Source: Brachyhypopomus gauderio
Taxonomy: Eukaryota > Chordata > Actinopteri > Gymnotiformes > Hypopomidae
Assembly (NCBI RefSeq): GCF_052324685.1
Contig: NC_135223.1
Span: 11,774,266-11,838,265 of the forward strand
Length of the DNA: 64,000 bases
Direction: 5' to 3'
Translations under genes and position numbers: made by a program
Part shown: piece after piece, positions 13,093-24,999 of the stretch
Position numbering within the stretch: the stretch's first letter is position 1
Layout of the letters: the number at the start of each line of letters is the position of its first letter
The notes under the pieces: model-generated
What the model was told of the DNA's origin: nothing
The model's input: only the letters and a program-made list of their open reading frames with translations
The model's database searches: none

Positions 13093-16000
13093 ATGTCTAC
13101 ATCAAAAATCTATATATGGCTTATTTTGGGTGAGTAAAATGACAAAGTGATTATAAAGTAAATTTGTTTTTAAACATACGATTGTGCAAATGTGAATGCA
13201 TTTATGCCTCTAACTTTTATTAGATATTAAAAAGTTTTATTATAGATACTATTATTATTATTATGTTGTTGTTGTTATTATTTCTGAGGTTTAATTCCAT
13301 TCAAGATGTGTTGCTTTTTTGAAAGAGTGCATACACATCTTGTCCTTGCTAAACTTGTTCCCTCTATATATCTCTATGTATTAGTTATCAAAATGTCATC
13401 ATTCAACATGCAGAAACAAACATGCTATGGTAAATACTGATGACACTGATAGAGCGATTGCTTCATCGGAAGGAAAGCCACGCCCTTCGGGGACTAAAAC
13501 AGCAACATTTGCAAGGGAGTCAGTGGGAAATTGCAGGATAATGTGTCTTGAAACAGCCCATGCATGGCTAGTCAACAATGATTTTTTTTGGCTTTGTTTC
13601 GCATCTTAAAATCAAGTAAATCCTTAGTAAGAGTTTTTAATTTTATTTGTGTAGAACAACATGCAACAGCTTTTTGCCATATTTGAAATTTAGTTTAAAG
13701 CCAATAAATGTAAGTGTGCAATGCAAATCAATGGAAAGTGCAAATCTGTATACCTCCATGGTCTGGGTGTGGCTAGCTAACTTTTGTCTATTTAGCTCTT
13801 TGTGCAGCCAAAGGTGGATGTGAAGTGTTCTACAAGAAAAGAGGACAGAATGTGATCATGAGCTGTGGAGATGCAGTCCAGAACTACGATGTGGAGTGGA
13901 AACATAACGAGAGGCTAATTTTACGTATTCTGGGCAAATCTGGACGAAGGATAAAAGGTATCAACTGTGCTGTTCGATTACTTCTCAACCTTTGTTTCCA
14001 TGATGGGACTTAATTAAACAATGTGCTAACTTTTCTATTTAGATTTGTAAAGTTCACTTTTGTGATCTGCTTTTGATTGGTAAGGGATGTCTGGTGTTAC
14101 TAAGAAAGCAAAGATAACAGGAACCGTCATGGAGATTCCCTCATTGGGCACTGAGGACGCTGGTGTCTACAGCTGTACTGGATACAACAAAAAAGGGGAA
14201 AAAACCACGATGCAACATACACTGCATATTGTGTCAGGTGAAACGAAGAGTCATTTCATAGGACCTAAAAAAAAACACGTTCCCGAAATGGGAGGAAAGG
14301 CCGAGAGCAATGTGTCAGAATGTGTTACAGTTTGAAACGATTGGGTGGTGCTAATGTGCTAGTTATTTTGCATTAAACGTTCCTTTTTTAATGTCAACAG
14401 ACTAGACTTGTGTCTAAGCCAATGTTTAATTTTCATCCAGATAGAAAACATAGAAAGCTACCATTTTGTCATCATCTGTGAACAAGGCAAGGTAGTATAT
14501 GTATGGTCTTCTCTCGCTCTCTCTCTCCCTCCCTTCCTCCCCCCCTCTCTTCCTCTCCCTCCTCACTAGTGATTACTAGCCCTGCAGATGTTGTACTCTA
14601 TTCCACTGAGGTAACCCTGACATGTGACATTCCTGAAGACTCAGCGGTAGAAGTTCAGTGGTTGAGGCCACCAGAGCTTAAACCTTTCAGACACCGTGGC
14701 AAGACTGTGACACTGAATTCTGTGAACGTGACTGATGCTGGACACTGGGCCTGTCAGATCAAAGATGAAATGGGGGTGGAATTAAAGATATCAGTGGACA
14801 TCACTGTTGTCGGTTTGTTTCCATAGTAGTACAACTAATGCTTACTTTTATGACACTGATTCTTTTCTTCTTGTAAAAAGTATTTTTGGTATTTATTCCT
14901 TTATAACCAAAGACAACAATAATGACATTGTGTAATAATAGTACTTAATATTACTATTACTAATATTTTAATATCTTTTGTTTTGAACTATGAATGTTTT
15001 GGTCATTCCATTGCACATTTCAGGTCCTCTTAAGTCTGAAGACATTGTAGTTCTTCCAGGCGATACAGCACAGCTGCCATGTTCCCTGCCTAACGCAAGC
15101 CGTCTACCTATAATTGGAGGAGGTTGGGTTCGTGATCCCCCTAATGGCACTGAGCTTCTAAATTTAGGAACACACGGAAAGAACCTACACTGGATTAGCA
15201 ACATGTCTAGAATCATGCTGAGTGAACAACATCCCAGCACAAACTTTGGTGTGATGCTGACAAATGTGAGAACCAGTGAGGCTTGTTCATATTTGATTTG
15301 CTGTCTGTTTGGTTTTGCACTGTAAAATGAATTTCATCCTTGGGCTTCAGTTGTGTGTGTTCCACCTGCCTGCTGTCTGCTTCTCTCAGGTGCAGTCTGC
15401 TGATGCTGGTGTGTATATGTGCACTCTGACGTTTGAGGGTGGAAATAATCTGAGTGCAAGGTTGAATCTGAAGGTCGAGGATGAAAGCAATGCTGATGTT
15501 CCTGGTAAGCACAATAGCTGGTGACTTTTAGACCAGCTGACTGTCAATGAATCTTCATCAGTATCATATATATGGGCCAAAGTTACACAAGGATACCTTC
15601 TAGTCAACAGCATATTCAGCCAACCCTCCTATGTTCTCAGACTATGTTCCCACACTAGACTTACAGTTCACCTTTGAGTACCTAAATCTTCTGTGGTCCT
15701 TTGTTGACAACAGTATCACCATGTCATGCACTGGAGCTCCCTCTCCTAGTAAGCAGTTTTTATATGGATTATCCAAGTTAATATGAGTGGTCAATACTGG
15801 CAGTTTAAATAGATTATGGTTAAAGAAAACCATCTTAGAAATGTGAGTAAAGCAAGACTTTAGAACCACCATTGTTAATGAAAGGGGTATATTCTCACGG
15901 TCAGAACCGGCCCTTATTAAAGTACAAGTGTTGAAGATTAGTGGGGAGGTACCAGAGAGAAGAGGTAGGCAAAACTTGACATGAAAAATATGGATGGAGC

Positions 16001-17646
16001 AACCTGTACCAGAAAAATGTATAACAAGAGGTTCTTCAAGAGAATAATGCCGTTCATGCTAGCAGAAAACATTTGAGAAAGCCTTGCAGATCCATTGTCT
16101 TCTCAAGGTTGATTGCTTGTTAATGAGTTTCTTCAGACAGACCTATCACCATACTGTGCTATAGCTGAATGCAGACCTCTCAGGCATCCAGGTTGCTGCA
16201 GAAAGAGATTCAAGTTGCAGGAAGTGTATGCAGCCACCTAGAATGACTGCAAAGTGCAGACAATATCTACAACTCCAACATGCCTGTTAAGCAGTGGTTG
16301 ATGTTACCAAATCTGTGACCAAATAGGGAAAACCTACTCTTGTGCTGTAAGGTGATAGCAAAGACAGAGGTCTAGGAATCACCTTGATATCAAATGCTGG
16401 GCTTCTAGGCAGATTTGGAAGATTACATACTCCATAAGCCATCCATCTGCTACTACCAAGTATGTTTTGGATTTTATTAATTTGCAAATGTCAGTAGTGA
16501 TTTTTGTAACAGGAAACATGAAAACCTCAAAACATCAGCCTCCAAATCGTGACTGAAATTTCCCATGCCGATTCAAACCTTGTTGCTCGTTTCCTTTTGA
16601 TATGTTTTTTTAATGCATTGTTGAATGTAGCACAGGAAACAACATCACCTGTTGTGTTGTGCCTATCTGTTTATGTCTGTAAATACTACACCATTTTTAT
16701 TGCTATCCCAATTTTCTCTTCAATTAGATTTATTCACACAACCTACCACATTTTAAACACAAATAACACCCTTAATAACAATAATAATCCCCAACAATTT
16801 ATTTCATACATAATGAAGTAATATTTCTGCTCTACTCTTCAGATCCTCTGGTGATTACAGCTTCTTCTGGGGGCACTGCAGAACTTCCATGTTCACACCC
16901 TGGTGCTGGTCATCCACGTGTAGTAGGAGGGAGGTGGACTCACAAACATCAGGATCGTTTTCAGTTCCCTGTCTTAATGAGCACACAATCCAAAGGTTTA
17001 CACTGGAATGGCACAGGCGTCCTTATGTCGAAAGTCACGTTCACCGACAAGCAACTTAACACCAACTTTAACGTGACCCTGCATAACGTGAGAATCAGTC
17101 TTGGTCCATTGTCAGCGTGGTGTATATCTTCAGAACATATGGGATTCTTCCTTTCCAGGTTTGTGAGTCAGCTGCTTGGTCTCTCTCTGGGTCTCTCTCA
17201 GGTGGGATCTGCTGACACTGGTGTGTATGTGTGCAGTCTGATGTTTGAGGATGGAAAGATTCTGAATACTAAACTGAATCTGAACGTGGTTGAGGAGGAT
17301 GTTCAGGTTGCTCCTGGTAAGCAGCTAGGTCCTTCAAACATTGCTCTGAGTTGCTTGCCAGTGAATATTAAGCAATATCACGCAGTTTAATAAAGAATAT
17401 GTTGTCGTTTAATTTTCATTTAACCTTGTACTCTGTGTGCGTGTGTGTGCTGATGCTACTCATCAGATGTAAGGCAAACTTCATTCCTCATGGAATTTTG
17501 GCAGAGGCCTTTGCTGGGTGTATCAATGTGGGTGTGGGCTGCAGCAGCTGGAGGCATCATCCTTCTGAGTGCTGTAGTCATTGTCATTGTGCTGATTCAG
17601 AAGAAAAGGAAGAAGAGCAAGAACAAACTCATGAGGGTGAGTGAAT

Positions 17647-17688
<42 letters not shown>

Positions 17689-20559
17689 AAGCTCTATATT
17701 AGACACATCTTTCTTAATAGTAGTGCACCCTCATCACTGGCTTCAGTTTCTATGCAAATGACCAGTGCTGACTGAACATGCAGGCAGCCGGCCACTCTCA
17801 ACACAGCATTTTAAACATCATTTGTTATTTTTCAATATTCCAACATGACACTAACGCCTGCAGCTTGAATGTGTAAATATTACCTGTCACTAACCACATA
17901 ATACCTGATCAAAACTCATTACATTGCATGTTTAAGCCATATAGCAGAGACTACAGGCTAACTTGATTATCTTACTAAACTGCAGTGTTCAAATAACCAC
18001 CAAAAACCTCGTTACAAAAGCCTTTAACAATGTTAGTTATGCTCATCAGGAGGGCAATGGGAATCAATGAATACATGCTCATAAAAGTGTTAAAATTGAC
18101 TATTAAATTATTGTAAGTTAGATAAAACCAACAATTACTGATATGTTACTCTTCTGGAGAAAGCTTTTCAATCACAGTCAATCACAAAACTAGGAGCCAT
18201 CAGCCAATAGCATTCATTGACAGACATGGCCATGAGCCCGCCCTCAAACTGTTAACACAGAGCACAGAGCAGCTCAAAGTATTGCAGTTGGCCAGTGAGA
18301 ACAGCTCACATCACCAGAGAAAAATACAAAGAATGCCAAACATAGCTTGAGTACATATGATGACATACAGCACAGTTCTGCTTTTTGTTCTGCTTTTGGT
18401 TCTCGTGAGAGGGATTTATACACACATTTACAGTTTTCACACTGTGTTTTTGTGTCCTCTATTTGTGACATTAATGTGATTGCATAAACATCACCTAAAT
18501 ATCAGAATGACTAAATAGTGCATTTTTTCTTGTATCTGTCTTCATTTTTGCTAAAGATTGCATGTGAAATAAAAGGTAATTGAGCCTTTTCTTCCTCAGC
18601 AAAAAAGGGAAACAACTAAAGTCCATTCAACAACTACCAACACCCAGCAATTACTGCGGATGCAACATGAGGTACCATTTCATATCTGTTATCACAATAC
18701 ATGAGGTACCATTCTCTTATCTGTTATTATGAATACATGAGGTACCATTCTCTTATCTGTTATTATGAATACATGAGGTACCATTCTCTTATCTGTTATT
18801 ATGAATACATGAGGTACCATTCTCTTATCTGTTATCATGAATACATGAGGTACCATTCTCTTATCTGTTATCATGAATACATGAGGTACCATTCTCTTAT
18901 CTGTTATCATGAATACATGAGGTACCATTCTCTTATCTGTTATCATGAATACATGAGGTACCATTCTCTTATCTGTTATCATGAATACATGAGGTACCAT
19001 TCTCTTATCTGTTATCATGAATACATGAGGTACCATTCTCTTATCTGTTATCATGAATACATGAGGTACCATTCTCTTATCTGTTATCATGAATACATGA
19101 GGTACCATTCTCTTATCTGTTATCATGAATACATGAGGTACCATTCTCTTATCTGTTATCATGAATACATGAGGTACCATTCTCTTATCTGTTATCATGA
19201 ATACATGAGGTACCATTCTCTTATCTGTTATCATGAATACATGAGGTACCATTCTCTTATCTGTTATTATGAATACATGAGGTACCATTCTCTTATCTGT
19301 TATCATGAATACATGAGGTACCATTCTCTTATCTGTTATCATGAATACATGAGGTACCATTCTCTTATCTGTTATCATGAATACATGAGGTACCATTCTC
19401 TTATCTGTTATCATGAATACATGAGGTACCATTCTCTTATCTGTTATCATGAATACATGAGGTACCATTCTCTTATCTGTTATTATGAATACATGAGGTA
19501 CCATTCTCTTATCTGTTATCATGAATACATGAGGTACCATTCTCTTATCTGTTATCATGAATACATGAGGTACCATTCTCTTATCTGTTATCATGAATAC
19601 ATGAGGTACCATTCTCTTATCTGTTATCATGAATACATGAGGTACCATTCTCTTATCTGTTATCATGAATACATGAGGTACCATTCTCTTATCTGTTATC
19701 ATGAATACATGAGGTACCATTCTCTTATCTGTTATTATGAATACATGAGGTACCATTCTCTTATCTGTTATCATGAATACATGAGGTACCATTCTCTTAT
19801 CTGTTATCATGAATACATGAGGTACCATTCTCTTATCTGTTATCATGAATACATGAGGTACCATTCTCTTATCTGTTATCATGAATACATGAGGTACCAT
19901 TCTCTTATCTGTTATTATGAATACATGAGGTACCATTCTCTTATCTGTTATCATGAATACATGAGGTACCATTCTCTTATCTGTTATCATGAATACATGA
20001 GGTACCATTCTCTTATCTGTTATCATGAATACATGAGGTACCATTCTCTTATCTGTTATTATGAATACATGAGGTACCATTCTCTTATCTGTTATTATGA
20101 ATACATGAGGTACCATTCTCTTATCTGTTATCATGAATACATGAGGTACCATTCTCTTATCTTTAATCACAATGTTTTTCTAACTATAACGATTATATAT
20201 ATTTAATGGTGTTAGACCCACATATACATCATATATGTCCTCCCAGTCTATGGTATGTGATTTACGCTTAATGGTAATGTAACTGGAAAATAACCCTAAT
20301 GTGTTTTGTTTGATTTCATAATAATTTCTGTAAAACACTACATTTCATTTGCAGCATACTGTTTCATTATGCCTTCAACAAGTGCCCTATACAATGGTCC
20401 CATTGTGTACCAGTATGTACTTTGACCATTTTCTTCCAAATGTTTTCTCCCTAAAAGACTGAGAGGCAGCCACGCCCAGGACGAAGACAGAGGCCAGCTC
20501 CTCCTCCCAGGACACAATACCATAATGTAAGACAGGGTCAGAGAACTAATAATTGTTAA
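13093..20559 (+). CDS. cd4-1: Gene A: CD4-like T-cell co-receptor with four Ig domains
   Basis: CD4 binds MHC class II and brings Lck to the T-cell receptor. Coding exons: 13093-13129 (signal), 13796-13957 and 14085-14237 (D1), 14570-14812 (D2), 15024-15265 and 15390-15504 (D3), 16843-17087 and 17202-17316 (D4), 17467-17636 (membrane), 18600-18671 and 20458-20559 (tail); 551 aa, phases close. D1 has VEWKHNERLILRILGKSG, which matches mammalian CD4 around HWKNSNQ. D2 has the CD4-type HWACQIKD and SVDITVVG. D4 is a two-exon copy of D3 (VQSADAGVYMC versus VGSADTGVYVC). The membrane segment is WAAAAGGIILLSAVVIVIVL. In the first tail exon the Lck-clasp motif NYCGCN is encoded, but in a frame other than the one set by the membrane exon; the predicted tail therefore lacks it, and the last exon returns to the frame homologous to gene B. 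The cd4-1 label rests on four domains and synteny; a second cd4-2-type gene is possible. Confidence 0.8.
17651..17687. repeat. (CA)n microsatellite
   Basis: A pure CA run of about 37 bp lies just inside the intron after the membrane exon of gene A. Confidence 0.95.
18667..20176. repeat. 36-bp minisatellite, about 41 units, seeded on a splice donor
   Basis: A slightly diverged 34-bp founder unit (18667-18700) overlaps the last five exonic bases and the 5' splice site of the gene A cytoplasmic exon (ATGAG then GTACC). From 18701 the 36-bp unit starting ATGAGGTACCATTCTCTTAT repeats without a length change to about 20176; the last unit is degenerate. Units are nearly identical. The main variation is one C/T site, with T in units 1-3, 16, 22, 29, 34, 38 and 39. 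The 36-bp period has no stop in one frame on each strand, producing 492- and 501-codon artefact frames with a 12-residue period. The array fills most of the last intron. Confidence 0.97.
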
Positions 20560-21202
20560 GAAGAGCATAAATTTGTACACTGAAAAGGAAAAAAAACAGC
20601 AAGTAAAAAAAAGTTCCACTTTTTTCAGAACTAGACAAGCGAACACATCACAAATATTTACAACACAAAAACATTTGTTAACGATGCCTTCTGTACACTG
20701 TAAGTTTAGTTTTAAAAACATGTTTAACGTTAGAGCACCAGCACTTTTGTTAAGTGTTCTTGTGGTCTTCTGGTTACGGACCCAATGTGCAAAAGGGAAA
20801 AGATCTGTTAAAATTAAACTTTTTTAAAATGACTGCATGTCTTGATCTAAGAGAAAAGGGAATGCATTTTGTTTTATGTATTTGCTGTAGCTTTGTATTC
20901 TTGTTATTCTTGATTTGTAGTCTGGAAAGTCCTGATGTTTTGCCTTATTACTGAGATGCTGGTCACTGAATTACTTTAACCCCTCAGGTTCACCGTGTGA
21001 TAGACACTGATGTAGCAAGTTTTCATACGGAAAACTGTACTCTGAGCTTGTGATTAGGCGGGCCCAGCTCGTTGGAACTGGTTAGAAAATAACAGAAGAA
21101 AAAGTGAAACAGAAAATAACATGAGTAACAATCTCAATGAAATTTAAAAGCTTCTAGTTTTGATATCAGTTCATATTTTGGCTATATATTAATGCTAATA
21201 AG

Positions 21203-21852
21203 TCTTATTAATAACACAGGTCAACAAAAAAAATAAAAAAATTACTGGTGTCCAAAATATTTTAATGAATTTGGGGTATTTTTGGTGTGCTGATTCTGAA
21301 TATGCTATCAGTTTTGCCAGATTGGCTCAAGTTTTTGAGATTTTTGGTATCTTATTTATAGCACTTGTTGGTAAATGCGACGCATCATCTCATTAATTTC
21401 TTGGGATTAGTACTTGAACTGAGCAGTTCTCAATATAGTTTTTTGTTAATTAGTGTTCTAAAAGTTTGTTCATAGCTTGATTTTTGCACAAACTTTATGT
21501 TGTTGTCTGTTTTCCAGTGAAAAGCATGAACTCATCAAGAAGAAGTTGTCTTAACGATCCAGACACATTCTGTTACATTTGTGGTGAATATACACTGCAA
21601 AAACATAGAAGAAACATAACAGACTTCATAAAAAAAGTGTATTTGGCCTATTTTAAATAAAATAAAATAAAATAAAGTTAATGCGCGTGTAGCAAATTAC
21701 GTCTTTTTTTTTTACACATTTCACGAAAAATCTCAAAAACTTGAGCCAATCTGGCAAAACTGATGACATATTCAGAATCAGCACCCCAAAGTTACCCTAA
21801 ATTCGTTGAAATATCTTTGGCCCCAAAAATGCTGTTGACCTGTGTAATAAGT
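21203..21852. mobile_element. DNA element with long inverted arms (about 130 bp each)
   Basis: The left arm (about 21210-21350) contains ACACAGGTCAACA, then CAGTTTTGCCAGATTGGCTC. The right arm (about 21715-21847) carries the reverse complement of both, ending TGTTGACCTGTGT. The centre holds a 44-codon frame (21526-21660). The arms are imperfect, so the copy is old. AATAAGTC occurs just outside both ends and could be an 8-bp target duplication, but the end points are not sharp enough to be sure. Confidence 0.7.
21526..21660 (+). pseudogene. Short cysteine-pair frame inside the inverted-arm element
   Basis: ATG at 21526 opens a 44-residue frame reading MNSSRRSCLNDPDTFCYICG, then KHRRNITDFIKKVYLAYFK, then stop. 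The layout (short basic start, DPD-FCYICG, FIKKVYLAYF) resembles the N-terminus of uncharacterised, transposon-like proteins that are multicopy in fish and invertebrates; that recognition is from memory. The frame ends where longer relatives would continue, so it is probably a truncated remnant of the autonomous element. No function is assigned. Confidence 0.45.
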
Positions 21853-22091
21853 CATTTATCAGTCTTTGTGATTACCCTATATTTGGATTGTTGATTTTTG
21901 ACCAGATAGCAAGGGATATAGGGATGTGTGCATCTGGCATATAAATAAAGTATTTTTCTTGAGTTTTTCTTTAGTCTTTATGTTGTCATGTACCATTGAG
22001 GGTTCCAGATATCTTTTTCCTATATTTAGTGACCATCTTTAACTTTGATTTTATCTTTGACTTACTAGGGCTACTAAAAGAAAACTTGTAA

Positions 22092-22653
22092 TACAGTTTT
22101 TCTCAGTCGATTTGGTACATCTCTCACGTCATGGGTTAATGTGAGAAATACAAACTTACACAGAACACAAAGTTACACATCACTGTATGTGGGTGACTGA
22201 TAGATAGAAATTGGAATGGAATCGAATTTGTACAGCAATATTTTGTGACTGTATTGTTCACACTGCAATTTGTTGACAAAAACAAATCTGATTGAAATTC
22301 AGAAAAAGACAGACAGCTGACTGGAAAAACTGCAAAATTAAAAACTTACTCTACACATTCAACAACCTGAGCACATACAACCTCCTTGTTGAGGTGTCTA
22401 CCCAGGTAAGTAAAAGCCTGAATTTTACACTCTTACTCTTTTAGTCAGATGGCAATTGATAATGTAAAAAACAACAGACAATCGTCCATGTACATTTGCA
22501 AAATGTACAAAAGCATTTGCAAAATGTTAAACACAATGAGAAATACAATTATGATGTGCACAAGTGACAAGGATATGTGGAGATTGAATGAACAGTTTTG
22601 AGAATTTCAATTCTGATCTGAGAAATGAACCAAATCAACTGAGAAAAACAGTA
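22092..22653. mobile_element. Non-autonomous DNA transposon with TACAGTTTTTCTCAG ends
   Basis: The left end TACAGTTTTTCTCAGTCGAT pairs with the right end ATCAACTGAGAAAAACAGTA, giving about 25 bp of inverted repeat. Inside the ends the sequence is AT-rich and non-coding. The length is about 560 bp. The superfamily cannot be fixed, because the target duplication is not clear (TA is possible). Confidence 0.7.
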
Positions 22654-23126
22654 AAAAAGAATGAATAGCAGACTGAAACCCAATACATTATCATACTAAC
22701 ATGGGGTTCCCAATAACATTTTTGTGTCCTTTGTCTCAACATATACAGACAGCATATACAGACAGACAAACAATCGTCTGGTGTCGGGTATCCTAATGGG
22801 CCCCGGCCACCTGGGGGACAAACATGATTCAACAGCAAGACAACACGGAGGCAGCCAGCAAGGCGGCCTCCGTACCATGACACAGATACTTTTATCAGAT
22901 TCCTGCCATTTTGGAAATGTGGAGGTCACATGAATTTGTCAATGTTTTCTAAAGTCTACATTTTCCATTATTTTCACTATAACACTCAATATGATGCATT
23001 TTGGACAGTGGATGTGAGAAGATGAGTCTTTATTGGTGAAAACTACATTTTAGTTTGAATGAGTAGTAACTAGTACTTTATGACCTTTGCCCCTAACTCA
23101 CTGAGTAATCAACAATATACTCTAGC

Positions 23127-23281
23127 CAGGGCCGGAGTGGGACACTTTTTCAGCCCGGGAGTTTCATGCCCAAATCCGGCCCAAAATTATTTTCCCCTCC
23201 CAATCGGCCCAAACTAGAGACTGACATGAGCCGGCCCATCGGGAATCCTCCCGAATCTCCCGATCAGCCACTCCGGCTCTG
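23127..23281. mobile_element. hAT-type MITE, family 1, copy 2
   Basis: This is a 155-bp element with the same ends as the copy at 11540. The perfect 8-bp target duplication is ACTCTAGC (23119-23126 and 23282-23289). It lies about 50 bp upstream of the CD4-like pseudogene fragment. Confidence 0.92.
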
Positions 23282-23329
23282 ACTCTAGCCCCAAATACTG
23301 AAACTGTCTAACAGTGTAATGTGTTTGTG

Positions 23330-23820
23330 TATGTGTCTTGTGTGTTTGTATATGGACTTTATCTCCCATTACAATTCTGCACATGACAATTCAAAAGATT
23401 TAAACATTTGGTGAATGTCCTATATGGGGGTAAAACTGTGTTGCCATTGCATCCTCTGCCCTTCTGATCATGCTGTTTGTCATCATCATAATTGTTCATC
23501 GCAGGAATAAGCAAATGTGGCTAAGGGCAAGGGTAAAGTGTATTCTAAAGACACAGTGAGTGAGTGGGAGAGTGTGTGTGTGTATGTATGAGAGAGAAAA
23601 ATAAAACGTGAGAGAAAGTGAGTCACTAGGAAAACACATTGATGAGATTTTTCAGCATCTTTCTTTGATGAATCTTTGCGAGATTAGCAACAGCGTGATT
23701 TTGTTAATGTATTTTTCTGAAATTTTATAGACAAAAATAAAAATTTGATTTGAACCAATCTACATATTATTAGGAAAATATGAATTCTCTGAATTTTCTG
23801 GTTGTATAACAGCGATGATT
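23330..23820 (+). pseudogene. CD4-like pseudogene fragment (membrane exon plus 3' UTR)
   Basis: This stretch is collinear with two separate parts of gene B. At 23340-23540 it matches the gene B membrane exon and its upstream intron: shared TATGGACTTTATCTCCCATTA, then GCCCTTCTGATCATGCTG, then CGCAGGAATAA before the juxtamembrane residues. From about 23622 it matches gene B sequence downstream of the stop (GTCACTAGGAAAACA and onward). The two cytoplasmic exons between them are missing. The membrane frame is damaged: the exon start is altered and the downstream frame has stops. It is the remains of a third CD4-2-type gene between A and B. Confidence 0.75.
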
Positions 23821-24593
23821 TGCCTCTCCTAACTGTACTCCCAAGTCTTTGCACTAGATGAGGGTGTTCAAAGAGCTATTCTGTTTAAAGGTTACAACAC
23901 GTATCTTTCCTCCCTTAGATTGTCTATTGTTTATTTTTTAAATCCCTTTCTTACTACAAATGTAGATACTTATGTCACCACTTATGCTGTAAATATAAAC
24001 TTAACCTCACAAATATATCAATGTACGATGTCTCTGACACACTATAATAAGCAAAGAGACTGATTTTATATAAAAGATGACTGTCGCAGAATGAATGAAG
24101 GAGAAGGAAGTGAGCCTAGTAAAGGCACGTAGCGATAAACAAACAGAACCGGTAGCGCAGTGCACAAGCAGAAATGTACAGACAAGCGCTAAAAGCGCAG
24201 GCAGTCTATGAAATAGTGAGGAAGGCGTCGCTGCTCAAACAGCGCGTCTCCTCTCTGGCCGTCTTAGTAGCAAATAATGCACAGCACTAGATGGCAGAGG
24301 GAATAGAGAACAGGTGTGAGTGATAATGAGTGGGTGTGTCAATACGAAGGTGATTGGGACCGGGGAGTGTCCGACATGAGGGTATGAGAGCATCGACTTC
24401 ACATCACATTCTTGCTGCTGTTTTTTTGTTGTTCTTTTATGAATCCGTAACATCATGCAACCAAGGACAACATTTAGTAGCATCATATATGGCACAATAT
24501 TCCACCAGAAATCCATCCGCATTTTTGAATAAGGAAATATGTTACCTCGTCACTGTTTGCTGATAATGTGTAGTGTACTAGTGTAGTAATATG
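23821..24593. other. Gap between pseudogene and LTR, no gene seen
   Basis: No coding signal. The part from about 24060 to 24590 is richer in GC and CpG than its surroundings and may be an old interspersed repeat, but it has no recognisable ends. Confidence 0.4.
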
Positions 24594-24994
24594 TGTCACG
24601 GTAGGCCGGGTCCGTTCCACAGGGGAGCCGCCCACCTTACATCACTCCGCCTCTGGTTCACTCCCTCGATCACAATCACCCACTTACTGATTATCACGCA
24701 CCTGTCCCTCATTTCACTTACACCTTATACGGCCGCAGGTCACGGCAGTCCGTGCTGTGCGTCCGACCGGCGCGGTTCGGGAGTGAGACCTGCGTGTGAC
24801 GTCATCCGCTGCCTTCTCTTCGTACGCCAGGGCTAAGTGACTCTTACGCCTTTTGCGTATATTTTGCTAAAAACCTCGGGCGTGCTACGCTCCTTTAGTG
24901 AGTGTGAGCTGTGCTTGGTTGTCTTTACGGAACCTGACATTAAAGAACACACGGGAATATTCATTCCGTCTGCTACTTCTGTGAACCCGTTACA
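24594..24994. mobile_element. Solo LTR of a retrotransposon, 401 bp
   Basis: The element starts TGTCACGG and ends CGTTACA, the TG...CA signature of an LTR. It is flanked by a perfect 5-bp target duplication ATATG (24589-24593 and 24995-24999). An ATTAAA polyadenylation-type signal lies near 24939. No internal gag or pol region is adjacent, so it is a solo LTR left by recombination between two LTRs. Class (Ty3-type or endogenous retrovirus) is undecided; a 5-bp duplication fits either. Confidence 0.8.
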
Positions 24995-24999
24995 ATATG

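Noticed and set aside
18667-20176. CRISPR-like regular repeats
   Set aside because: The units are directly adjacent with no variable spacers, and the window is a vertebrate genome.
18692-20206. Frames of 492 and 501 codons on opposite strands with a 12-residue repeat
   Set aside because: They are produced by a stop-free 36-bp tandem repeat; both strands are open for the same reason, and the array lies in an intron.
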